NCBI RefSeq assembly: GCF_001905595.1
Contig: NZ_LIXI01000002.1
Coordinates: forward strand, 744,001-808,000
Source: Streptomyces sp. CB00316
GTDB lineage: Bacteria; Actinomycetota; Actinomycetes; Streptomycetales; Streptomycetaceae
Direction of reading: 5' to 3'
DNA: 64,000 nt
Shown here: positions 1 to 7,002 of the stretch, one piece after another
How the letters are laid out: every line of letters begins with the position of its first letter
Numbering within the stretch: position 1 is the first letter of the stretch
Made by a program: the position numbers and the translations under genes
Notes under the pieces: generated by a model
Seen by the model: only the letters and a program-made list of their open reading frames with translations
Told to the model about the DNA's origin: nothing
Databases searched by the model: none

Positions 1-768
1 TGGGTGATCGACGGGCAGAAGATCTTCACCAGCAACGCCCAGCGGGCCGACTGGATCTGGCTCGCCTGCCGTACGGATCCCGAAGCACCCAAGCACCGCG
101 GCATCTCGATCATCCTCGTGCCGACCGACGATCCCGGCTTCTCCTGGACGCCCATCGAGACGGTGGGCGGGCTGACCACGACCGCTACGTACTACGACGG
201 GGTACGCGTTCCCGCCTCGAACCTCGTCGGGGAGGAGAACGAGGGGTGGGGGCTCGTCACCAACCAGCTCAACCACGAACGCGTCGCCCTGGCCGCCATC
301 GGCATGCAGGCCGAGGACTTCTACGAGGAGGCCCTCGCCCACGCCCGTACCCCCGACCCCGCCACGGGGCGCCGCCGGGTCGACGAGCCGTGGGTACGTG
401 CCCGGCTCGCGGAGGCGTACGCCCGGCTCGCGGCGACCCGGCTGCTGAACTGGCGGCTGGTCGGGGCCGTGGGGTCGGGCGCGCTGGCTCCCGGGGAGGC
501 GAGCGGCGTGAAGTTCGCGGGCACCGAGAGCGCGGTGGAGGTGTATCGGATGTGCCAGGAGGTGGTGGGGGACGTCGGTCTTCTCAGGAGCGGATCACCC
601 GGCTGCTTCGGCGCGGACGGTGGCGGTGGTGGTGGCGCCGGCGGTGGTGGTGAGCTGGAGCGGATGAACCGGGCCGCGCAGATCAACACCTTCGGCGGCG
701 GCGTCAGCGAGGTGCAGCGCGAGATCGTCGCGACGATGCGGCTCGGGATGACGCGGGGCAAGCGGTGA
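1..768 (+). CDS. acyl-CoA dehydrogenase, C-terminal part (ChsE1/FadE29-like)
   Basis: The reading frame is already open at base 1, so only the last 255 residues are present. It belongs to the acyl-CoA dehydrogenase family: the mid-region VGGLTTTATYYDGVRVPAS and NHERVALAAIG are typical of the beta-barrel and the start of the C-terminal helical domain, and it ends with INTFGGGVSEVQREIVA, the usual C-terminal helix signature. From the operon it is probably the FadE29/ChsE1-type subunit that works as a heteromer with the second dehydrogenase two genes downstream on a steroid side-chain CoA ester (inference). Odd point: a glycine-rich stretch (about residues 205-218) occupies the loop before the final helix. 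The stop overlaps the next start as GTGA. Confidence 0.85.
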   Translation, partial: WVIDGQKIFTSNAQRADWIWLACRTDPEAPKHRGISIILVPTDDPGFSWTPIETVGGLTTTATYYDGVRVPASNLVGEENEGWGLVTNQLNHERVALAAIGMQAEDFYEEALAHARTPDPATGRRRVDEPWVRARLAEAYARLAATRLLNWRLVGAVGSGALAPGEASGVKFAGTESAVEVYRMCQEVVGDVGLLRSGSPGCFGADGGGGGGAGGGGELERMNRAAQINTFGGGVSEVQREIVATMRLGMTRGKR

Positions 769-1742
769 AGCCGGGCGCCCAGGACGTGCAGGCCGATGTC
801 TCAGATCCCCTGCACGAACGGCTCACCTCCTACGCCGGTCGTCCCGCCGCCACCGCCGGCACCGGCAAGGATCCCGTCAACCTGCCCATGATCCGCCACT
901 GGTGCGAGGCCATGGGCGACACCTCCGCCGCCTACCGGGGGCCTGACGCCGTCGCCCCGCCGGCCATGCTCCAGGCCTGGACGATGCGCGGGCTCTGCGC
1001 GGACCCGGAGCCCGACGACGGCACGGGCCGCTCGGCCGCGTACGACGAACTCCTCGGGCTGCTCGATGGCGCCGGGTACACCTCCGTCGTCGCGACCGAC
1101 TGCGAGCAGGAGTATCTGCGGCCGCTCCGCCCCGGCGACCGGATCACCTTCGACGCCGTCATCGAGGCCGTCTCCCGCCGCAAGACCACCAAGCTCGGCA
1201 CCGGCTACTTCGTCACCACCCGCATGGACGTCCACGCCAACGGCGAACCCGCCGGGACGCACCGCTTCCGCTTCCTCAAGTACCGCCCCGCGCAACGGAA
1301 GACCGCGAAGCCGGAGAGCGAACCGCCTCTCCGCCCCCGACCCGTCATCAACCGTGACAACGCCGGATTCTGGGCCGGGGTCGCCGAGCACCGCCTCCTC
1401 ATCCAGCGCTGCACCGGCTGCGCCACCCTGCGCTTCCCCTGGCTCCCCGGCTGCAACGCCTGCGCCGGCCAGGAGTGGGACACGGTCGAGGCGGGCGGTG
1501 AGGGCACGGTCTTCAGTCACGTCGTGATGCACCACCCGTCCTTCCCCGCCTTCGACCCGTCCGGTGAGGGCGGCCCGTACGCCGTCGCGCTCATCGAGCT
1601 CGCCGAGGGCGTCCGCATCCTCGGCAACGTGGTCGGGGTGCCGTACGACAAGGTGCGCGTCGGCCTGCCCGTACGCCTGGAGTTCCTCCGTACGGACCCC
1701 GATCTGGAACTTCCCGTCTTCCGGGCGAGCGAGGGCGGTTGA
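765..1742 (+). CDS. chsH2: FAS1-like dehydratase / DUF35 OB-fold fusion (ChsH2-like)
   Basis: This 325-residue protein has two parts. Residues about 1-170 form a FAS1-like, MaoC-type hot-dog domain (PVNLPMIRHWCEAMGD near the start). Residues about 200-320 form a DUF35 module with a rubredoxin-like zinc ribbon (CTGC and CNAC, about residues 216-234) followed by an OB fold. The same fusion and length occur in mycobacterial ChsH2, whose N-terminal half pairs with ChsH1 for enoyl-CoA hydration and whose DUF35 half binds the aldolase Ltp2. It starts with GTG overlapping the upstream stop, so translation is probably coupled. The position between two acyl-CoA dehydrogenase genes and ahead of chsH1- and ltp2-like genes supports the assignment; substrate is inferred. 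Confidence 0.8.
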   Translation: MKPGAQDVQADVSDPLHERLTSYAGRPAATAGTGKDPVNLPMIRHWCEAMGDTSAAYRGPDAVAPPAMLQAWTMRGLCADPEPDDGTGRSAAYDELLGLLDGAGYTSVVATDCEQEYLRPLRPGDRITFDAVIEAVSRRKTTKLGTGYFVTTRMDVHANGEPAGTHRFRFLKYRPAQRKTAKPESEPPLRPRPVINRDNAGFWAGVAEHRLLIQRCTGCATLRFPWLPGCNACAGQEWDTVEAGGEGTVFSHVVMHHPSFPAFDPSGEGGPYAVALIELAEGVRILGNVVGVPYDKVRVGLPVRLEFLRTDPDLELPVFRASEGG

Positions 1743-1743
1743 G

Positions 1744-2787
1744 ATGGACTTCACCCCGAGCGAGGAACAGGCGGCGGCGCAGGGTCTGGCCGCGCGGATC
1801 TTCGGTGACCTCTCGACGCACGAGCGGCTGGTGGCGGCCGGAACGGGTACGGACGCCGGGCTGTGGAAAGAGCTGTGCACGGCCGGGCTGCCCGGGGCGG
1901 TGGAGGACATCGGGCTTCTCGGCCTGGTGCTGCTCCTGGAGGAACAGGGCCGGAGCACCGCTCAGGTCCCGCTGGCGGCGACGTGTGTGTACGGGCTCCT
2001 CGCGGTCGCCGAGCACGGTACGGCGGAGCAGCGGGAGCGCCTGCTGCCCGCCCTGCGCGACGGTACGGCGGTGGCGACGGGGGCCTTTCCGGCGCGGGGC
2101 GGAGTGAGGGCGGCGGACGGGGCGCTGTACGGGGCCGTGCCCTGGGTGCCGTGGCTGCGGGACGCCACCCATGTGCTGGTGGCCGACGCGGACCGGGCCC
2201 TGTGGATCGTGGAGGCCGGGGCGCCGGGCGTGACCGCGGTGCCCGTGGAGACTACCGCGCCCTGGTCGGCGGGGCGGCTCGGCCTCGACGGCGTACGGGG
2301 AGAGCCCCTCGGTACGGGCCCGGGGGCCTGCGCCGCGGTCCTTGCCGCGAGCCGGACCGCCTTCGCCGGGCTCCAGGCGGGCGTCTGCGCGGGCTCCCTC
2401 GTCCGGGCGGTCCAGCACACCACCACCCGCGAACAGTTCGGGCGGCCGCTCTCCACCAACCAGGGCGTCCTGCTCCGCGCCGCCGACGCCCACATGGACA
2501 CGGAGGCCATCCGGGTCACGGCGTACGAGGCCGCGTGGCGGCGCGACCGGCGACTGGACTACGAAGCGCAGGCGTTGGCGGCCGCCTGGTGGGCTTCGGA
2601 GGCGGGGCGGCGGGTCGTGCACGCGGGTCAGCACCTGCACGGCGGCACCGGGGCCGACCTCGACCATCCGGTCCACCGGCATTTCCTCTGGGGGCGTCAG
2701 CTCGACGCGTACCTCGGCTGCGGTGCCGAACTCCTGGAGAAGCTGGGCCTGTTGATCGTGAGCGACCGGATGGAGGACACGCCATGA
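1744..2787 (+). CDS. acyl-CoA dehydrogenase (ChsE2/FadE28-like)
   Basis: A 347-residue acyl-CoA dehydrogenase. The ATG one base after the upstream stop is preferred because the protein then begins MDFTPSEEQ, a normal N-terminus for the family; earlier in-frame starts lie inside the upstream gene. The N-terminal helical domain, a short divergent middle domain and the C-terminal helices (TTREQFGRPLSTNQGV at about 228-243, then QHLHGGTGADLDHPVHRH) are visible. It is shorter and more divergent than single-subunit enzymes, as expected for the FadE28/ChsE2 partner of a heteromeric steroid acyl-CoA dehydrogenase. The stop overlaps the next ATG as ATGA. Confidence 0.83.
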   Translation: MDFTPSEEQAAAQGLAARIFGDLSTHERLVAAGTGTDAGLWKELCTAGLPGAVEDIGLLGLVLLLEEQGRSTAQVPLAATCVYGLLAVAEHGTAEQRERLLPALRDGTAVATGAFPARGGVRAADGALYGAVPWVPWLRDATHVLVADADRALWIVEAGAPGVTAVPVETTAPWSAGRLGLDGVRGEPLGTGPGACAAVLAASRTAFAGLQAGVCAGSLVRAVQHTTTREQFGRPLSTNQGVLLRAADAHMDTEAIRVTAYEAAWRRDRRLDYEAQALAAAWWASEAGRRVVHAGQHLHGGTGADLDHPVHRHFLWGRQLDAYLGCGAELLEKLGLLIVSDRMEDTP

Positions 2788-3215
2788 CGGAGGCGCCTCG
2801 CGTCGGCGACGCGCTGCCGCCTCTGGAGATCGCCGTCACCCGCACCCTGATCGTGGCGGGCGCCATCGCCTCCCGGGACTACCAGGACGTGCACCACGAC
2901 GCCGAAGTGGCCCGGGAGAAGGGCTCACCCGACATCTTCATGAACATCCTCACCACCAACGGGCTGGTCGGCCGCTACATCACCGACCACTTCGGGTCCG
3001 CCGCCGTCCTTCGGAAGGTCGCCATCCGGCTCGGCGTTCCCAACCACCCGGGGGATGTACTCCGGTTGACCGGCCACATCGTGGCCCTGGAAAACGTCGC
3101 CCTGGAAGGCGAAAACCGCATCCTTATAGAGGTCGCGGTCACCGGCGACAACCGTATGGGGCGTCACGTCAGCGGAAAGGCCACCGTCGCCATCACCAGG
3201 GAGGGCGGGACATGA
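2784..3215 (+). CDS. chsH1: MaoC-like enoyl-CoA hydratase (ChsH1-like)
   Basis: A 143-residue single hot-dog-fold protein of the MaoC dehydratase family. The catalytic motif reads RDYQDVHHD, placing Asp32 and His37 five residues apart exactly as the catalytic pair does in mycobacterial ChsH1. ChsH1 acts as a heteromer with the N-terminal domain of ChsH2 to hydrate a steroid enoyl-CoA; the gene three positions upstream provides that partner. Both ends overlap neighbours as ATGA, so the gene is translationally coupled in the five-gene operon. A simple short-chain R-hydratase remains possible, but the context favours the ChsH1 role. Confidence 0.82.
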   Translation: MTEAPRVGDALPPLEIAVTRTLIVAGAIASRDYQDVHHDAEVAREKGSPDIFMNILTTNGLVGRYITDHFGSAAVLRKVAIRLGVPNHPGDVLRLTGHIVALENVALEGENRILIEVAVTGDNRMGRHVSGKATVAITREGGT

Positions 3216-4378
3216 GCGTCCGCATGGCCGACTCCCTCGGCGGAAGGGCCGCCATCGTCGGCATCGGGGCCACCGAGTTCTCCAAGAACTCCGGCCGCAG
3301 CGAACTCAAGCTCGCCGTCGAAGCCGTCGGCGCCGCCCTCGACGACGCGGGCCTCACCCCCGCCGACGTCGACGGCCTCGTCACCTTCACCATGGACACC
3401 AGCCCCGAGATCACCGTTGCCCAGGCCGCCGGGATCGGGGAGCTGTCGTTCTTCTCCCGCATCCACTACGGAGGCGGCGCGGCCTGCGCCACCGTCCAGC
3501 AGGCCGCCCTCGCGGTGGCGAGCGGGGTGGCCGATGTCGTCGTCTGCTACCGGGCGTTCAACGAGCGCTCCGGCCGCCGCTTCGGCTCGGGCGTCCAGCG
3601 GCGCGAGCCCACCGCCGAGGGCGCGGCGCTCGGCTGGAACCTGCCGTCCGGGCTGCTCACCCCCGCCTCCTGGGTGGCGATGGCGGCCCAGCGCTACCTG
3701 CATACGTACGGCCTCGGACCGGAGGTCTTCGGGCAGGTGGCGGTGGTCGACCGGCGGCACGCGGCGCGGAACCCGGCTGCGTACTTCCACGGGCAGCCGA
3801 TCACACTCGCCGACCACGCCACCTCCCGCTGGATCGCCGAACCGCTGCGGCTGCTCGACTGCTGCCAGGAGACCGACGGCGGCCAGGCCCTCGTCGTCAC
3901 CAGCGTGGAGCGCGCCCGCGACCTGCCCCGGCCGCCCGCCGTCGTCGTGGCGGCGGCCCAGGGGGCGGGCCGGTCGCAGGAGCAGATGACGAGCTTCTAC
4001 CGGGACGGGCTGACCGGGCTGCCCGAGACCGGTGTGGTCGCCCGGCAGCTCTGGCGGAGCTCGGGGCTGGCCCCGGCCGACATCGACGTGGGCATCCTCT
4101 ACGACCACTTCACGCCGTTCGTCCTGATGCAGCTGGAGGAGTTCGGTTTCTGCGGTCCGGGGGATGGCGGGGCGTTCGTCGCGGCGGACGCGCTGCCCCT
4201 GAACACTCATGGGGGTCAGCTGGGGGAGGCGTACCTCCATGGGATGAACGGCATCGCGGAGGCCGTCCGGCAGATCCGCGGCACATCGGTGAACCAGGTG
4301 GCGGGGGCGGCGAGGTCCCTGGTCACGGCCGGTACGGGGGTCCCGACGTCCGGGCTGATCCTCGGCGCGGACGGCTGA
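3212..4378 (+). CDS. ltp2: thiolase-like lipid-transfer protein / side-chain aldolase (Ltp2-like)
   Basis: A 388-residue thiolase-fold protein of the SCP2/lipid-transfer type, close to the length of mycobacterial Ltp2. It keeps the N-terminal VGIGATEFSKNSGRSE start and the thiolase core (YGGGAACATVQQA, about residue 91) but lacks an ordinary thiolase Cys/His arrangement. Tyrosines in YDHFTPF (about 297) and GEAYLHGMN (about 341) match the kind of tyrosines used by the Ltp2 retro-aldolase, which cleaves 17-hydroxy-3-oxo-pregnenoyl-CoA-type thioesters and needs the DUF35 domain of ChsH2. It is the last gene of the operon; a short hairpin follows about 75 bases downstream. Confidence 0.8.
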   Translation: MSVRMADSLGGRAAIVGIGATEFSKNSGRSELKLAVEAVGAALDDAGLTPADVDGLVTFTMDTSPEITVAQAAGIGELSFFSRIHYGGGAACATVQQAALAVASGVADVVVCYRAFNERSGRRFGSGVQRREPTAEGAALGWNLPSGLLTPASWVAMAAQRYLHTYGLGPEVFGQVAVVDRRHAARNPAAYFHGQPITLADHATSRWIAEPLRLLDCCQETDGGQALVVTSVERARDLPRPPAVVVAAAQGAGRSQEQMTSFYRDGLTGLPETGVVARQLWRSSGLAPADIDVGILYDHFTPFVLMQLEEFGFCGPGDGGAFVAADALPLNTHGGQLGEAYLHGMNGIAEAVRQIRGTSVNQVAGAARSLVTAGTGVPTSGLILGADG

Positions 4379-4451
4379 ACCAGGCCGGACGGAGCCGGGC
4401 CGGACCCTTACGGCGGGGCGGCGGGAACCCTTAAGGCCGGACGACGGCCCG

Positions 4452-4470
4452 TCCACCTTCAGGAGGTGGA
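4452..4470 (+). terminator. weak hairpin after the ltp2-like operon
   Basis: TCCACCT and AGGTGGA form 7-bp arms around a 5-nt loop, about 75 bases after the ltp2-like stop. There is no U-run, so a terminator role is uncertain. Confidence 0.3.
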
Positions 4471-4559
4471 GGGTGAGCCGGCCCTACAACCTGAGGCGGA
4501 CGGCCCTTCGGGACCTGGGGGCGATCCCCTGGGCGGGCCCCGCTCCTAGCGTTGAGTAC

Positions 4560-5126
4560 ATGACCACGCCAGTCTGCACGGGCGCCTCCAGGGCGGCCTC
4601 CGCCACCGCCGCCGGCCACCTCACCCACGCGCCGTACGCGTCGTTCTCCTCGTACGTCCGCGCCCGGGGCCCGGTCCTGCTGCGCACCGCGCGCTCGCTG
4701 ACCGCGAACCCGTGCGACGCGGAGGACCTGCTGCAGACCGCGCTCGCCAAGACGTACGTCGCATGGGAGCGGATCGAGGACCACCGGGCGTTGGACGGGT
4801 ACGTCCGCCGGGCGCTGCTGAACACCCGGACCTCGCAGTGGCGCAAGCGCAAGGTCGACGAGTTCGCCTGCGAGGAGCTGCCTGAGCAGGGTGGTGTCGC
4901 GGCGCCCGACCCGGCCGAGCAGCAGTCGCTGCACGACGCGATGTGGCGCGCGGTGCTCAAGCTCCCGGACCGCCAGCGCGCGATGGTCGTCCTGCGGTAT
5001 TACGAGGACCTCAGCGAGGCGCAGACGGCCGAGGTGCTCGGGGTGTCGATCGGTACGGTCAAGAGTGCCGTCTCCCGCGCCCTCGGCAAGCTCCGCGAGG
5101 ACCCGGAGCTGACGCCGGTGCGCTGA
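4560..5126 (+). CDS. SigE-family RNA polymerase sigma factor (ECF type)
   Basis: A 188-residue ECF sigma factor. Region 2 is seen in SLTANPCDAEDLLQTALAKTYVAW (about 44-67) and region 4 in RYYEDLSEAQTAEVLGVSIGTVKSAVSRALGKL (about 148-180), the form of the actinobacterial SigE-like subfamily. The ATG at 4560 is preferred over an upstream GTG at 4473 because the additional residues would be arginine/proline-rich and unlike the family. It stands alone between the steroid-type operon and the acyl-CoA ligase gene; no anti-sigma gene is adjacent, so its signal is unknown. Confidence 0.82.
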   Translation: MTTPVCTGASRAASATAAGHLTHAPYASFSSYVRARGPVLLRTARSLTANPCDAEDLLQTALAKTYVAWERIEDHRALDGYVRRALLNTRTSQWRKRKVDEFACEELPEQGGVAAPDPAEQQSLHDAMWRAVLKLPDRQRAMVVLRYYEDLSEAQTAEVLGVSIGTVKSAVSRALGKLREDPELTPVR

Positions 5127-5190
5127 GACTCCCCGTTGCCCAGACGGTCCCCGCACGGCCCCGGGCAGGAATTTTCTCCCGCGAGTAGTG

Positions 5191-5208
5191 ACATACCACG
5201 TGGTATGT
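5191..5208. promoter_or_regulatory. perfect 18-bp palindromic operator
   Basis: ACATACCACGTGGTATGT is a perfect palindrome 53 bases before the start of the acyl-CoA ligase gene. Length and symmetry are typical of TetR-family dimers; many streptomycete and mycobacterial fatty-acid or sterol regulators use such sites. The regulator is not encoded next to it. Confidence 0.6.
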
Positions 5209-5260
5209 GCGCAGAATCAGCGCAACCTTACTGCCGCGTAGCGCCCACCGGGAGGACGCC

Positions 5261-6913
5261 GTGCTCAGCACCATGCAGGACGTACCGCTGACTGTCACCC
5301 GCATCCTGCACCACGGGATGACGATCCATGGGAAGTCGCAGGTCACGACCTGGACCGGCGAGCCCGAGCCGCACCGACGCACCTTCGCCGAGATCGGCAC
5401 CCGCGCGACCCAGCTGGCCAACGCGCTCCGCGACGAGCTGGGCATCGACGGCGACCAGAGGATCGCCACCCTCATGTGGAACAACGCTGTCCACGTGGAG
5501 GCCTACCTCGCGATTCCCTCCATGGGGGCCGTGCTCCACACCCTCAACCTCCGGCTGCCGCCGGAACAGCTCGCCTGGATCGTCAACCACGCGGACGACA
5601 AGGTGGTCATCGCGGACGGCTCGCTGCTGCCGCTCCTCGCACCGCTCCTGCCCCACCTGCCGAGCATCGAGCACGTGGTCGTCTCCGGGCCGGGCGACCG
5701 CTCGGCGCTCGCCGGGGTCACGCCGCGCGTGCACGACTACGAGGAGCTGATCGCGGGCCGCCCGACCACGTACGACTGGCCGGAGCTGGACGAACGCCAG
5801 GCCGCCGCCATGTGTTATACCTCCGGCACCACCGGGGACCCCAAGGGCGTCGTCTACTCCCACCGCTCGATCTACCTGCACTCCATGCAGGTCAACATGT
5901 CGGAGTCGATGGGGCTGACCGACAAGGACACCACGCTCGTCGTGGTCCCCCAGTTCCACGTGAACGCCTGGGGGCTGCCGCACGCCACGTTCATGAGCGG
6001 CGTCAACATGCTGATGCCGGACCGCTTCCTCCAGCCCGCTCCGCTCGCCGAGATGGTCGAGCGCGAGCGCCCCACGCACGCGGCCGCGGTGCCCACCATC
6101 TGGCAGGGCCTCCTCGCCGAGGTCACCGCCAACCCGCGCGACCTCACCTCCATGGCCAACGTGACCATCGGCGGCGCGGCCTGTCCGCCGTCCCTGATGG
6201 AGGCGTACGACAAGCTCGGCGTCCGGCTCTGCCACGCCTGGGGCATGACGGAGACCTCGCCGCTGGGCACCATGGCCCACCCGCCCGCCGGGCTGAGCGC
6301 CGAGGAGGAGTGGCCGTACCGCATCACCCAGGGCCGCTTCCCCGCCGGTGTGCAGGCGCGGCTGGTCGGCCCGGCCGGCGAGCACCTGCCGTGGGACGGC
6401 GAGTCGGCCGGTGAGCTGGAGGTCCGCGGCGCCTGGATCGCCGCCGCGTACTACGGCGGGACCGACGGCGAGCACCTGCGGCCCGAGGACAAGTTCAGCG
6501 AGGACGGTTGGCTGAAGACCGGTGACGTCGGCGTGATCAGCGCCGACGGCTACCTCACCCTCACCGACCGGGCCAAGGACGTCATCAAGTCCGGTGGCGA
6601 GTGGATCTCCAGCGTGGAGCTGGAGAACGCGCTGATGGCCCACCCGGACGTCGCGGAGGCGGCCGTCGTCGCCGTACCGGACGAGAAGTGGGGCGAGCGT
6701 CCGCTGGCGACGGTGGTCCTCAAGGAGGGTGCCGCCGATGTCGACTACGAGGCGCTGAAGGCGTTCCTCGCCGAGTCGGGCATCGCCAAGTGGCAGTTGC
6801 CGGAGCGCTGGTCGGTGATCCCCGCCGTGCCGAAGACGAGCGTCGGAAAGTTCGACAAGAAGGTGATCCGGAAGCAGTACGCGGCCGGGGAGCTGGACGT
6901 CACCCAGCTCTGA
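5261..6913 (+). CDS. long-chain fatty-acid (or steroid) acyl-CoA ligase
   Basis: A 550-residue AMP-forming ligase of the ANL superfamily. The P-loop-like A3 motif [18 protein letters not shown] lies near residues 186-203, the [10 protein letters not shown] motif near 327, the TGDVG/D hinge region near 425, and the C-terminal catalytic lysine region [10 protein letters not shown] near 525. The GTG at 5261 is chosen because GGGAGG lies just upstream with correct spacing; an ATG five codons later is an alternative. It activates carboxylic acids to CoA thioesters in the cytosol. A perfect palindrome upstream suggests repression by a TetR-type regulator, and the nearby steroid-type operon raises the possibility of a related substrate (inference). 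Confidence 0.88.
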   Translation: MLSTMQDVPLTVTRILHHGMTIHGKSQVTTWTGEPEPHRRTFAEIGTRATQLANALRDELGIDGDQRIATLMWNNAVHVEAYLAIPSMGAVLHTLNLRLPPEQLAWIVNHADDKVVIADGSLLPLLAPLLPHLPSIEHVVVSGPGDRSALAGVTPRVHDYEELIAGRPTTYDWPELDERQAAAMCYTSGTTGDPKGVVYSHRSIYLHSMQVNMSESMGLTDKDTTLVVVPQFHVNAWGLPHATFMSGVNMLMPDRFLQPAPLAEMVERERPTHAAAVPTIWQGLLAEVTANPRDLTSMANVTIGGAACPPSLMEAYDKLGVRLCHAWGMTETSPLGTMAHPPAGLSAEEEWPYRITQGRFPAGVQARLVGPAGEHLPWDGESAGELEVRGAWIAAAYYGGTDGEHLRPEDKFSEDGWLKTGDVGVISADGYLTLTDRAKDVIKSGGEWISSVELENALMAHPDVAEAAVVAVPDEKWGERPLATVVLKEGAADVDYEALKAFLAESGIAKWQLPERWSVIPAVPKTSVGKFDKKVIRKQYAAGELDVTQL

Positions 6914-6932
6914 GGCCTCGTCGGCGGTCGCT

Positions 6933-6948
6933 TGTTTCACGTGAAACA
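6933..6948. other. parS: parS chromosome-partition site
   Basis: TGTTTCACGTGAAACA is the full 16-bp consensus for ParB binding, without mismatch. In Streptomyces such sites are clustered around oriC, where ParB spreads and organises origin segregation into spores. It lies between two convergent genes, a usual location. I saw no second copy in the window. Confidence 0.92.
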
Positions 6949-6990
6949 GGGCGGGGGCGGTACGGGAAATCCGTACCGCCCCCGCCCTGT
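6946..6990. terminator. bidirectional terminator between convergent genes
   Basis: Perfect 20-bp inverted arms (beginning ACAGGGCGGGGG and ending CCCCCGCCCTGT) enclose a 5-nt loop GAAAT. It lies 3' of both the acyl-CoA ligase (plus) and the PAS protein (minus) and overlaps the last three bases of parS. Confidence 0.85.
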
Positions 6991-7002
6991 TCTGTGCACG
7001 CT

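Noticed and set aside
4473..4559. Upstream GTG start of the SigE-family sigma gene
   Set aside because: The extra 29 residues are arginine/proline-rich and unlike the family; ATG 4560 is better.
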